DNA of 64,000 nt. Source: Halobacteriovorax marinus (lineage in GTDB: Bacteria > Bdellovibrionota > Bacteriovoracia > Bacteriovoracales > Bacteriovoracaceae). The notes beneath the pieces are model-generated. The model saw only the letters and a list, made by a program, of their open reading frames with translations, was not told where the DNA came from and searched no databases. The stretch spans positions 102,271 through 166,270 of the forward strand of contig MAAO01000011.1 of assembly GCA_002163155.1 (NCBI GenBank), given 5' to 3'. Below, in pieces: positions 17,586 through 25,402 of this stretch (position 1 is the stretch's first letter; every line of letters begins with the position of its first letter). A program made the position numbers and the translations under genes.

Positions 17586-18122
17586 TCAGTAATCATTCTT
17601 CACATGATTGAGAAATTCTTTTTCGGACTTATACAAGTGTTCCAGATATTGCATATTCTCACCAATATTAGAGACTCCCATAGCGGCCACAATCTCTTCA
17701 GTGGGAACACGTTTTCCACCCTCAAGAAAGGCGACTTTAACTAGAGCACAGGCCACCAACTTCTTCTTTGAAACAAACCTCTGTTCGATGTAGAACCAAC
17801 CGTCGTAGTGTCCCGCAAGCTTTGTACACAGAGTGAATCTCTGAAAGGGAGCCAAACTCTTTAAGTAAGTAATACTAATTCCACCCACAACACCAAAGCC
17901 CCAGCCTCTCTTCTTACACTGAGTGTAGAGACCAGTTCTAAAGCTCAGACGAGTACGCCCTAGGTCCATGATAGAGAGGAAAACCCCATTATTCATATGA
18001 AAGTTCGCATCCAAATCTAGCGGCATTACACGCATGGATCTCTTATCCACATCATTAATATCTAATTTGGAAGAGAACATGGCGAGGATTGATTGAAAGA
18101 TAAATCTTAAATATAAGTTCAT
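17586..18122 (-). CDS. Acyl-CoA thioesterase-like protein (hotdog fold)
   Basis: 178 aa. The hotdog core has MPLDLDANFHMNNGVFLSIMD, where Asp/His-x-Asn form the usual 4HBT active-site region, followed by GRTRLSF. This resembles the THEM6/acyl-ACP thioesterase-like branch (PF13279). The first 20 residues are hydrophobic and could anchor it to the membrane. AGGA lies before the ATG. It probably hydrolyses a medium- or long-chain acyl-CoA; the substrate is unknown. Confidence 0.8.
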   Translation of the reverse strand: MNLYLRFIFQSILAMFSSKLDINDVDKRSMRVMPLDLDANFHMNNGVFLSIMDLGRTRLSFRTGLYTQCKKRGWGFGVVGGISITYLKSLAPFQRFTLCTKLAGHYDGWFYIEQRFVSKKKLVACALVKVAFLEGGKRVPTEEIVAAMGVSNIGENMQYLEHLYKSEKEFLNHVKNDY

Positions 18123-18241
18123 GAATTGTCCTTTATGAAATTATGCCACAGAAGCAAGTTCAATGAAATCACTCTCCCCTTAGGCTTAAATGCTATAATA
18201 GAAGAGCAAAGAATTCTTCTCCCATAAACCTGCGAGGGAAT

Positions 18242-18889
18242 ATGACGGCCAAGAGAAATACTAAAGGTAATACTAGAGCTAAACACCTGCACCACTCTCC
18301 GCTAGATATGAATCTCCCCGGGGCCGCTAACTACAAGACCCTAAGAGGTGTTGATAGAAGAAAATTTATCACAGGTAATCTCAAACGCTGTTCAAACTAC
18401 GACGGCCCTTTGCCTATAGGTAGAGGTCAGACAATTTCACAGCCCTATATAGTCGCCTTCATGACGGACGCCTTAGAGTTAACTAAGGGAGACAGCTGCC
18501 TAGAGATTGGTACCGGCTCAGGTTACCAAACTGCTATCCTCGCCCTTCGCTGCGCCTGTGTCTTCACCATTGAGCGCATAGAAGAATTGGGCACTCACGC
18601 GCGTAAAGTCTTAGACGATCTCCATTTTGAAAATATCTCCTATAAAATAGACGACGGTTTTGAAGGATGGAGTGAGTTCGCCCCCTATGAGGCGATAATT
18701 GTCACCGCTAGCCCCACAGAAATCCCAGAGAAACTATTCGACCAGCTAGCAGAAGGAGGTCGTATGATCGTACCTGTGAGTTCTGGCTGGAGCGAGAGTC
18801 TGCTTAAAGTTCGCAAAGTTAAAGGTAAAATGGTCATTGAAAACCTCCTTCCCGTACAATTTGTCCCCATGCTTCATGGTACTGAGTAG
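18242..18889 (+). CDS. pcm: Protein-L-isoaspartate O-methyltransferase
   Basis: 215 aa, SAM-dependent. It repairs isoaspartyl residues in aged proteins. The family-specific segment GRGQTISQPYIVAFM precedes motif I (CLEIGTGSGYQTAILA), and IIVTASPTEIPEKLFDQLAEGGRMIVPV carries the post-motifs. Length fits PCMT. A good ribosome site (GAGGG) precedes the ATG. The N-terminal 30 residues are basic and longer than usual. Confidence 0.93.
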   Translation: MTAKRNTKGNTRAKHLHHSPLDMNLPGAANYKTLRGVDRRKFITGNLKRCSNYDGPLPIGRGQTISQPYIVAFMTDALELTKGDSCLEIGTGSGYQTAILALRCACVFTIERIEELGTHARKVLDDLHFENISYKIDDGFEGWSEFAPYEAIIVTASPTEIPEKLFDQLAEGGRMIVPVSSGWSESLLKVRKVKGKMVIENLLPVQFVPMLHGTE

Positions 18890-18934
18890 AGAATACATGT
18901 ATAAACAAAACTAGTAGACTCACAACATTAGTTT

Positions 18935-19762
18935 ATGCAGTATGAACAAATGAAAGTATTGCTGCTACTTCCCTTATTCCTCTTCCAAATAACGACCTTC
19001 GCGTCCGCTAGTAAAATAGAAGAAATCACTTACGTGACTCCCGCTTGGAATGGTCTCACGAACTCTGACGGCACAGGTCTCTATCACGAAATCATCAAAG
19101 AGATTTTTAAAACACAGGGATTAAAGGTTAAAATCTTGATTCAACCTTTCAAGCGTTGTCTTAAAGAAGTTAAAGTAGGTACAGCTGATCTTGCTGGAGG
19201 AGTTATGCCAGAGAGCTATAGTAAGAAATTTCTCTACGCCAAGAAACCAATATACGTAGATGATATTGGGACTCTCTTTCATAAAAGCCTTCTACCTACT
19301 TGGAATAAAATTAAAACCATTAAAGAAAACTTAGACACAACAGTTGGTCCCATTTACTTGGGAGAAACCATTGAAGCTGGTCTAAAATTTACAGAATTGA
19401 AAACGAGAAAACAGTGCTTAGAGTTTCTAATAAAAAAACGCGCAAAGTACCTTGTGGACGCAAGTAATATTCTTGAAAACATTTTAAAAGAAAAGAGCAC
19501 TACTGATCAGAATTCATCTCTAGGATTTGAAGAGTCAAAAATGAAGAAAACGAAAAAGACAAAGACACTAGAGTTCAACAAGAGCGACTACGTTATTAAA
19601 AAATTAGTCTATCGAAGGTTTCATATGCTCTTTACTAATAATCAAAGAGGAAAGTTGATTAAAAAGTCCTTCGATCAAGGAATGAAAGAGCTTATTAAAA
19701 GAAAATCGCTTTCTAAGCTCTATAAGAAATGGAAATTCTCTAAGAATATGCCTAGATTTTAA
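18935..19762 (+). CDS. Orphan periplasmic solute-binding-type protein
   Basis: 275 aa. The signal peptide is clear if translation starts at the internal ATG 18950 (MKVLLLLPLFLFQ...); neither start has a good ribosome site. The mature part resembles SBP_bac_3 domains: a Tyr-x-x-P-x-W start, GTGLYHEIIKEIF, QPFKRCLKEVKVGTADLAGG, then two-lobe hinge features. No ABC permease or ATPase is nearby, so it may be a sensor, a scavenger or an unrelated use of the fold. The C-terminus is highly basic. Confidence 0.75.
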   Translation: MQYEQMKVLLLLPLFLFQITTFASASKIEEITYVTPAWNGLTNSDGTGLYHEIIKEIFKTQGLKVKILIQPFKRCLKEVKVGTADLAGGVMPESYSKKFLYAKKPIYVDDIGTLFHKSLLPTWNKIKTIKENLDTTVGPIYLGETIEAGLKFTELKTRKQCLEFLIKKRAKYLVDASNILENILKEKSTTDQNSSLGFEESKMKKTKKTKTLEFNKSDYVIKKLVYRRFHMLFTNNQRGKLIKKSFDQGMKELIKRKSLSKLYKKWKFSKNMPRF

Positions 19763-19826
19763 AATCCATTCATTTCTGAACTCACTAATCTCAAAAACAT
19801 ATATACGGCCCAGTTGTATTTCAAGA

Positions 19827-20192
19827 TCAGGAACATTCCTTTAACATTCTACTATATTTAAAAATGACCTCATCGGCCGTGTCATCAGGATTTTGTTTCT
19901 TGATAAGAGCTAAGATGTAGTAAGTCTTTTCTTGTACTTCTACGTTTCCGTTAAGAGAAGCAAGAGCTCTAAAATTTTCATTACGCTTTACTTTACTAAG
20001 CTCAATACCAAGACCTTTTAATTCACCTAAGCTATAGCTCTTTGACGTAATTGAATTAAAACTCAACATCAACTCAGAGCAACTTTGCTGCGTTTTAGAC
20101 ACAGACGAAGGCAACCTAGTATTTTGAAACTGGGAATTAGAACATGAGGAGAATAGACCGACTAATATAGTCAGAGCAATGGTCGTTTTCAT
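19827..20192 (-). CDS. Small lipoprotein, unknown
   Basis: 121 aa with a lipoprotein signal (MKTTIALTILVGLFSSC, lipobox FSSC). The mature part has two further Cys that could form one disulfide. No family recognised. It is divergent from the gene at 20249, so the 56-nt gap must hold promoters for both. Confidence 0.7.
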   Translation of the reverse strand: MKTTIALTILVGLFSSCSNSQFQNTRLPSSVSKTQQSCSELMLSFNSITSKSYSLGELKGLGIELSKVKRNENFRALASLNGNVEVQEKTYYILALIKKQNPDDTADEVIFKYSRMLKECS

Positions 20193-20248
20193 ACTTTCTA
20201 ATCGACAGTTTAAGTACAGATTATTAAGAAAAAGACCGAAAAATCACT

Positions 20249-21556
20249 ATGAAGAACTTCTTACTTATACTACTTTTCATCTTCCCCCTCATATCAAGGG
20301 CAGACGTCAGTGTAGATGACTTAGAAATTCGCTTTAAAATTAATAGTCTTATGATTCAGGCCCAAGAACAAATTCTTCAGACTTTTAGAAAGAAGGATCT
20401 GACAGAGATTGAGACTCCTATCTTTAAAAAGAAATGGGAGAAGCAATTAAAGGTCATCACAGAAGGGCTTATTACGGATCAGTTGCGACTAGCAAATGCT
20501 AGTCCCTCACATATATCTAGAACAAAGAAAATGCTCTCTGCTTTAAAATGGAAGAAGATAAGCTCATTTATGATTAAGCAGGTAAAGAATCTAAGAGTCT
20601 TAACGAGAGTGAATGGACTTGGTCTAGTCATGTTCGGAGTTTTTACGAATGTCGCTCAATTTATCGTACCAGCAATTCTTACAAATGCAGGGTTTCCAGT
20701 TCTCGCCGTTATATCTGTCGTTGCAACAGGAAATGTTCCCACAGTCATGTATATCAAAGGAATAACCTACTTTAGTAAGTTAAAAAAGTCCTACAAGAAC
20801 TTTAAAAGTGCAAGGAACTTTAAAAGATATAATAACGTTTTAAAAGAAGTTCGGAAAAGTCTCTCAGGCGCAAGCTTGAATGACTTGATCCTACCTTTGA
20901 AGAATTTTTCAGATGGCGCAGGAGCAATAATTAAAAAAGAGGGAATTCTTAGAAGCTCTCTCTTAAAACTAGGTTTTTACAAAGACAGTATTAACACAAG
21001 ATCACTACAAGAATTCTTAGAGAAAGAAAAGATTGTTGATCCTATACTAAGTGCCATATCAATGAATGAATCCCTTGAGGCCGATACAAAGATTGCACTC
21101 TCTCTCAATTACATGGATGCAAATCTTGATGGAGAAACTCTCCTAAAATATAAAGTAAAATTTCAAAAAAGCTTTGCTTCGGTTCATTCCAAAGGCCATG
21201 AACAGATGGCGCTAGACTGGGTGAAAGTAGTTTTGAAGAGTAAGAGTGTAAGTGATTTTGATCAAGCTTTTAAAAGAGTCCCTTCTAGTATGCATCCTAC
21301 AGAAGTCTTTCTTCTCTGGGAGCAGGTCATTCTCCCTCACTATTCCAAAAAGAGTTCTATTATAAAATACGGACAATTTAGAAAATTAATTCAGTCTTCT
21401 GATGCCCTAAAGGCAGATATATTTTTAAATGAAAGAAGTGCCATGAATGCAGGTAACCGAAATCTATTCTTTAACTATTTTAGACAGGCGATGAGAACAA
21501 AGACTTCAAGTTGTTTTAAGAGTCATGATCAAATTCTACAAACGCTATTACATTAA
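20249..21556 (+). CDS. Exported or membrane-inserted protein, unknown
   Basis: 435 aa with a signal peptide (MKNFLLILLFIFPLISRA). A long hydrophobic hairpin-like region at about residues 125-175 (VMFGVFTNVAQFIVPAILTN, then GFPVLAVISVVATGNVPTVM) is followed by basic and helical sequence. This could be a membrane-inserting segment, as in pore-forming or integral proteins. No domain recognised. It is convergent with the predicted papain-like protein at 21569. Confidence 0.7.
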   Translation: MKNFLLILLFIFPLISRADVSVDDLEIRFKINSLMIQAQEQILQTFRKKDLTEIETPIFKKKWEKQLKVITEGLITDQLRLANASPSHISRTKKMLSALKWKKISSFMIKQVKNLRVLTRVNGLGLVMFGVFTNVAQFIVPAILTNAGFPVLAVISVVATGNVPTVMYIKGITYFSKLKKSYKNFKSARNFKRYNNVLKEVRKSLSGASLNDLILPLKNFSDGAGAIIKKEGILRSSLLKLGFYKDSINTRSLQEFLEKEKIVDPILSAISMNESLEADTKIALSLNYMDANLDGETLLKYKVKFQKSFASVHSKGHEQMALDWVKVVLKSKSVSDFDQAFKRVPSSMHPTEVFLLWEQVILPHYSKKSSIIKYGQFRKLIQSSDALKADIFLNERSAMNAGNRNLFFNYFRQAMRTKTSSCFKSHDQILQTLLH

Positions 21557-21568
21557 AAATCACCCCTA

Positions 21569-22429
21569 TTACTTAGGAATAAATTTAACCCGTGGATACT
21601 CTCCACAAACCATCCCAGCAGCTCCACAACCAGATCTCTTGGCCCAAAGAGCAAGACGAGTACACGGAACCTTATATTGATCTCCCCAATGATTAATCAT
21701 CACTTCACAGCCAGTTTGCTTTTCGAGATCTTTTCCTTTTTTATATCCGATAACATCTAATACCGTAACCCAGTGTAGACCTTTACTCCCAACTGGAGGA
21801 ACTTCAATCATTATAGGAAAAGGAAATATTTTAACCTTCCCCTTACTATCTCTTGTCCGTGTGAAGTTGGACTTTTGCTTAAGCCCTCCCAGAAGATACT
21901 GAATGTATTCTTCAGGACTACCTGAAGAAGAGTACGATTCCCATTTTCCTTCTGGGCATAGAGGCTTATTTTCCTTAAACATAGAGTTTAGACCCGTCTT
22001 TAATGAGCCAGCTCTTGTTCCTGGGGTAAAGTCCTTTGTAAACGAGTTGCAATACTTAGTAGGTGAGGCCATGAGTCCGCAGTGCATGTGAAGAATATTT
22101 GAAGCTGCAGTTTCACCGCAAAAACCATTGTACCCACCGATACCTGTTGATTTCGGTTGATCATAGGTAATACTTCCATCCTTACAACGCCAAGCTTGGG
22201 CAGTAATACCTTTCATGGCAATTTTCTCATTACAAAACTGCGCCCTTTTATAGTCACTCATCTTTTCAGTTTTTCCGGCCAACTTTATACCCATTTTTGC
22301 AAAAGTTGTGGCCCTACCAATAGAGCTTAGGCCTTCTATGACAGTTAAGGCACCTTTTACACATTCAACTGAATAAGCTTGATGGGTAAGAACTATACCC
22401 AAGAAAACCAGTACGACTTTAATTATCAT
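21569..22429 (-). CDS. Secreted papain-like cysteine protease (predicted)
   Basis: 286 aa with a signal peptide ending HQAYS. GFCGETAASN (Cys104), GLHWVTVLDVIGY (His219) and INHWGDQY (Asn246) fit the Cys-His-Asn/Asp triad of C39/papain-like peptidases (typical CGPxxxxM ... HWVxVxGY). About ten other Cys suggest a disulfide-stabilised extracellular enzyme. GGAG precedes the ATG. The fold assignment is inferred from motif order only; it could also be a transglutaminase-like or inactive protein. Confidence 0.75.
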   Translation of the reverse strand: MIIKVVLVFLGIVLTHQAYSVECVKGALTVIEGLSSIGRATTFAKMGIKLAGKTEKMSDYKRAQFCNEKIAMKGITAQAWRCKDGSITYDQPKSTGIGGYNGFCGETAASNILHMHCGLMASPTKYCNSFTKDFTPGTRAGSLKTGLNSMFKENKPLCPEGKWESYSSSGSPEEYIQYLLGGLKQKSNFTRTRDSKGKVKIFPFPIMIEVPPVGSKGLHWVTVLDVIGYKKGKDLEKQTGCEVMINHWGDQYKVPCTRLALWAKRSGCGAAGMVCGEYPRVKFIPK

Positions 22430-22560
22430 TGTATCTCCGACCTTTCTTCTTAATAGATCATACCTGAATTTAGTATTAATAATTTTTATGGGAAATTAGT
22501 TCGGTTTATAAAGCTAAAGAAGTTGTTGCGACCTATACTTACTTTCTATCAGCTACTTAC

Positions 22561-22570
22561 ATACTAGTAT
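22561..22570. promoter_or_regulatory. 10-bp palindrome upstream of the first toxin-antitoxin pair
   Basis: ATACTAGTAT is perfectly self-complementary and lies 60 nt before the antitoxin start. Ribbon-helix-helix antitoxins repress their own promoters at such sites, so it is a candidate operator. The palindrome is short and may be chance. Confidence 0.3.
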
Positions 22571-22630
22571 CCGGTCAAATCTAGAACAAGCCTGACAGGA
22601 CATGATAAAATATTGATATAGGGAGTATCT

Positions 22631-22846
22631 ATGTCAACAACTATAAATTTCAGTTCAAAATTAGACGAGAAACTGTATAAAAGTATCAAAGAACTTTCGA
22701 AAGAAAGCGGCCAAGACATTACAACACTTTTAAATGAAGCTATTACTGACCTTCTTCATAAGAAGTCTGTAAAACCCGCCTTTAAAAATGTAATGGATGA
22801 AGTCTTTGTTCAATACGATGAAGCTCTTTCTGAATTAGCAAAATAG
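22631..22846 (+). CDS. Ribbon-helix-helix antitoxin (partner of Doc-type toxin)
   Basis: 71 aa. The N-terminal beta strand TTINFSSKLDEKLYKSIKELSKESGQ, with following helices, fits a MetJ/Arc-type DNA-binding dimer. The C-terminal tail (VFVQYDEALSELAK) is the likely toxin-neutralising helix. GGGAG lies 6 nt before the ATG. The broken Doc gene starts 3 nt after the stop, the usual antitoxin-first order. The antitoxin looks intact, so it may still repress its promoter and could neutralise related toxins. Confidence 0.8.
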   Translation: MSTTINFSSKLDEKLYKSIKELSKESGQDITTLLNEAITDLLHKKSVKPAFKNVMDEVFVQYDEALSELAK

Positions 22847-22849
22847 AAT

Positions 22850-23220
22850 ATGAATTACCTATCAATTAAAGAAGTTATCTACCTGCATGAAAATTGATCT
22901 TAACTCATGGTGGAAAAGAAGGCGTACGAGATATGGGTCTTCTCTCTAGCGTATTATTACGTCCACAATCTGGTTATTATAACTCACTATCTGAACAGGC
23001 AGCAGCACTTCTTCATAGCTTGTGTATGAATCATTGTTTTCTAGATGGAAATAAAAGAATCGCTCTTCTCGCCAGCGTAGTTTTTATTAAAATAAACGGA
23101 TACAACTTTAATGCTTCAAACGCTAAGTTTGTAAAATTCATTATTGATCAAGTTATAACTTCAAAAGTAGATCTTAACGTAATAACTAACTTCTTTGAAA
23201 AGCATATGATTAAGAAATAG
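22850..23220 (+). pseudogene. Doc-type (Fic-fold) toxin, frameshifted
   Basis: The Doc family start MNYLSIKEVIYLHEN is encoded from ATG 22850 but hits TGA at 22895-22897. The family continues in the minus-one frame from 22894 as LILTHGGKEGVRDMGLLSSV, up to the catalytic motif HCFLDGNKR. Joining the two frames by one extra T near 22893 restores a complete protein of about 123 aa. Doc proteins phosphorylate EF-Tu. As sequenced, the first fragment lacks the active site and the second lacks the N-terminal helix, so no toxin is expected. A sequencing error is possible. Confidence 0.85.
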
Positions 23221-23254
23221 AAGAGATTTCTTGAAGAGTTAAAATGTTAAACAA

Positions 23255-23596
23255 CTATTCATTATCACTTCTCTCTCTCCCATCATAAAAACCATTAAGC
23301 TTAACAAGCTCTTTGTCACAAGGCGAGCAATGATGAGTCTTAGACTTGTCTAGCTTTGTTTGTACTGCTTCACAAGAAGGGCAGATGAAGTTTATGTTTT
23401 TTCCGTATTGATTGATCATTTTTTCTGCCAGCCAGAAGTACATTTTTAGAAAGAAAAGAATAGTCGTAAAAATCCATCCCTCTAAAGATACCTCAAGGTC
23501 GCCGAAAAGATGTTCATGTTTTCCTGGACGAAGAATTAAAGCAATAAATAGAGTCATGACTATTGAAAGTACCAACCTATTCTTTTTAGTATTCAC
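23255..23596 (-). CDS. Small membrane protein with zinc ribbon
   Basis: 113 aa. GTG start at 23596 with AGGAGAG 4 nt upstream. Two hydrophobic segments (about residues 7-20 and 36-55) are followed by CPSC ... CSPC, a four-Cys zinc ribbon, and the tail KLNGFYDGRERSDNE. The same tail recurs, degraded, at 23593-23688 and 25862-25930. The GTG start overlaps the TGA of the degraded copy (AAGTGA), so the two were once translationally coupled. Function unknown. Confidence 0.7.
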   Translation of the reverse strand: MNTKKNRLVLSIVMTLFIALILRPGKHEHLFGDLEVSLEGWIFTTILFFLKMYFWLAEKMINQYGKNINFICPSCEAVQTKLDKSKTHHCSPCDKELVKLNGFYDGRERSDNE

Positions 23597-23688
23597 TTTT
23601 CTCTCCTATCATAATAATCTTCAAGTTCAACAACCTTGTTACCAAAGTCTAGAGTACTCTTGGACAAAGGATTATGACACCTATTTCA
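23593..23688 (-). pseudogene. Remnant gene 3' end (tail copy 2)
   Basis: A 30-codon open stretch without a start codon, bounded by TGA 23686-23688 and TGA 23593-23595. Its end reads VVELEDYYDRREK, like the KLNGFYDGRER tail of the 113-aa zinc-ribbon protein directly downstream, and it has a Cys-His pair upstream. I read it as the 3' remnant of a duplicated relative of that gene. Confidence 0.5.
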
Positions 23689-23689
23689 A

Positions 23690-24322
23690 TTAAAAGACAA
23701 GAACACAGAGGTGTCGACTCAAGGCCTCTAGATTTTCAGGGTATTCTTCAGAGAAATTCTTCTTAATGTAATTATGAAAGAGTGAATAGAATATCTTATC
23801 ACCGGCGCTAGTTCCAGGATGAACCCAACGCCCAGACTTGTTCTTAACAGTATGGACTTCATTCTTTCTCGCAGCTTCTAACCAAGAGTCAAGGACTTGA
23901 ATATGAAATTTAATTCCAGCTACTATATCTTTTTGGACTTTAATAATCCTTTTATCAGTGGCCTCGATCGCATTGATTTCTTCTAAAATCTCTTGATAAT
24001 AATTCTTATGAGGAGTATCTCTTGGTACATCTCCCTTATCAACCTTCCCTATAAACTCTAATAGAAGTACTTTTTCAATGACGGCCATATCTGTAAGAGT
24101 AAATATTTTCACTAATTGCTTAGAGATTTTCATATCGAGATTACTCTGATCAGCAACATAAGGTTTATAGATCTTCCCAAATCTAGCGTAAGCATCATCT
24201 AAGCTTTTTCTATCTTTGATTTTCTCTTTACTGTATCTATATGAATCGGAGTCACTTGCTTGTACCAAAGAAGAGTTGAGTAACATGAATAATATAAAAA
24301 CCATATGCTTAAAACTCATCAT
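23690..24322 (-). CDS. Exported protein, unknown
   Basis: 210 aa with a signal peptide ending VQAS. The mature part is helical and charged (SYRYSKEKIKDRKSLDDAYA). It begins directly at the stop of the membrane-protein gene 24323-24859, so the two form an operon. The last codons (CVLVF) run into the gene-tail repeat at 23593-23688, so the C-terminus may be a recombination product. Confidence 0.65.
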   Translation of the reverse strand: MMSFKHMVFILFMLLNSSLVQASDSDSYRYSKEKIKDRKSLDDAYARFGKIYKPYVADQSNLDMKISKQLVKIFTLTDMAVIEKVLLLEFIGKVDKGDVPRDTPHKNYYQEILEEINAIEATDKRIIKVQKDIVAGIKFHIQVLDSWLEAARKNEVHTVKNKSGRWVHPGTSAGDKIFYSLFHNYIKKNFSEEYPENLEALSRHLCVLVF

Positions 24323-24859
24323 CTATACCCTCGTAAAATTAAAATATTCCAAACCAATCATCTTACTTAACTTTACGGCCAAGGCACCTTCTTCAGCTAA
24401 ATCAGAATGTTCAATATTGCATTTAATAAGTAATCCACGATTATCATTCGATGATTTACTATAGGAATTTGTATTTTTAAATTGCTCATGCTTTTCATTC
24501 CAGAGATCAAATGCAGCATCACCAACTAAGAACATTTCATAGAAAACTTTACGAGAGTCGAGATTCAATGTACTCATCAGCACTATTCCCTGAAAAGAGC
24601 TCGTTTTATATTCACTTTTAGAAAATTCAAAACCAAACAACTTCCTTCTAAGCGTTATTAATCTCAACCTTTTACTCACTTTCACAGAGGACGCGTAAGT
24701 GGCCCCTATTCCGGTCAAAAGTGTCATAAATGAAAAAACAATAAGTAATTCTCGCTTGCCATCATTAAGAATGTTTTGAACAGCAAGTCCTATAAAGGTT
24801 AGAAAAAGTAGCCCCATAAAGATTTTACTTTTCAAACGTACTTTATCTTTAATTATCAT
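24323..24859 (-). CDS. Two-TM membrane protein, unknown
   Basis: 178 aa. Two adjacent membrane segments (about residues 12-28 and 34-52) are followed by a basic stretch (KVSKRLRLITLRRKLFGFE) and a soluble C-terminal domain, an arrangement seen in small PH-like or DUF membrane proteins. It is coupled to the next gene, whose ATG abuts the stop codon. Upstream lies repeat A (24899-24961). Confidence 0.6.
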   Translation of the reverse strand: MIIKDKVRLKSKIFMGLLFLTFIGLAVQNILNDGKRELLIVFSFMTLLTGIGATYASSVKVSKRLRLITLRRKLFGFEFSKSEYKTSSFQGIVLMSTLNLDSRKVFYEMFLVGDAAFDLWNEKHEQFKNTNSYSKSSNDNRGLLIKCNIEHSDLAEEGALAVKLSKMIGLEYFNFTRV

Positions 24860-24898
24860 AAAACCTATGCCCCTTATTATTTAACTGAATTTAAACTG

Positions 24899-24961
24899 TT
24901 TTAATTATCTAACAATTTCAATCAATTTTAAAGTACCTGTCTTAAATCGGCAGATTTTATT
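24899..24961 (+). repeat. Imperfect 62-bp repeat, copy A
   Basis: Aligns without gaps to 25931-25993 with 43 identities in 62 positions by eye. The core AAGTACCT-x-TCT is the best conserved part, and it begins with TTT(T/C)AATTATCT. It lies just left of the second toxin-antitoxin module, in direct orientation to copy B on its right. Confidence 0.5.
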
Positions 24962-25052
24962 CCTTTGAAGATTTGAACTTCAAGATTTCTCAAAGAATTG
25001 AAATCAGGATGCAGATTTTGAAATATTGAAAGAATTTGACCATAATGTTACA

Positions 25053-25081
25053 TTGACAGAAAATTGTAACTGAGTTACAAT
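25053..25081 (+). promoter_or_regulatory. Near-consensus promoter of the second toxin-antitoxin module
   Basis: Perfect TTGACA (25053-25058), exactly 17 nt, then TACAAT (25076-25081). Transcription would start near 25088. The first ATG in the toxin frame at or after that point is 25089, so the toxin mRNA may be leaderless. Confidence 0.75.
25064..25080. promoter_or_regulatory. Operator-like inverted repeat overlapping the -10
   Basis: TTGTAAC-TGA-GTTACAA is a perfect 7-bp inverted repeat inside the spacer and -10 element of the promoter at 25053-25081. It is ideally placed for autorepression by the downstream helix-turn-helix antitoxin. Confidence 0.65.
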
Positions 25082-25088
25082 GCGTATA

Positions 25089-25394
25089 ATGGTCAAGATA
25101 TCAAAACACGACAATTTATTAGATACAATCAACAAGGCCATCACATCAGGTAACTACATATATACTGGTCATGCCGAGCAAAGACTTCAGCAACGTGAGA
25201 TAACACGTCAAGAGGTGAAGCAAATCCTAAGTACTGGTCACCATGAAAAAAGAAAAGACACCTTTGATGAAGAATATAATGAATGGAACTATTAAATAAA
25301 CGGTAAGACCATAGACAAGAAGAACCTAAGAGTAGTTTTAAGTTTTGATGAGAAAAACATGCTTATCATCACAGTGATTAATTTAGACAAGTAG
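25089..25394 (+). pseudogene. DUF4258-type toxin with in-frame stop
   Basis: Translated from ATG 25089 (or 25080). The family core is GHAEQRLQQREITRQEVKQI, a basic His/Arg toxin-like beta-grasp/RelE-like fold. An ochre TAA at 25293-25295 follows NEWNY, after which the same frame runs on as INGKTIDKKNLRVVLSFDEK and LIITVINLDK to TAG at 25392-25394. The continuation is exactly the missing family C-terminus (LRVVLS ... IITVI). A single AAA-to-TAA change would explain it. The antitoxin starts 8 nt after the true end. Confidence 0.85.
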
Positions 25395-25402
25395 AGGCCT
25401 AT

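Noticed and set aside
23221-23254. tRNA or small RNA beside the first toxin-antitoxin pair
   Set aside because: Too short and no cloverleaf or paired stem was found.
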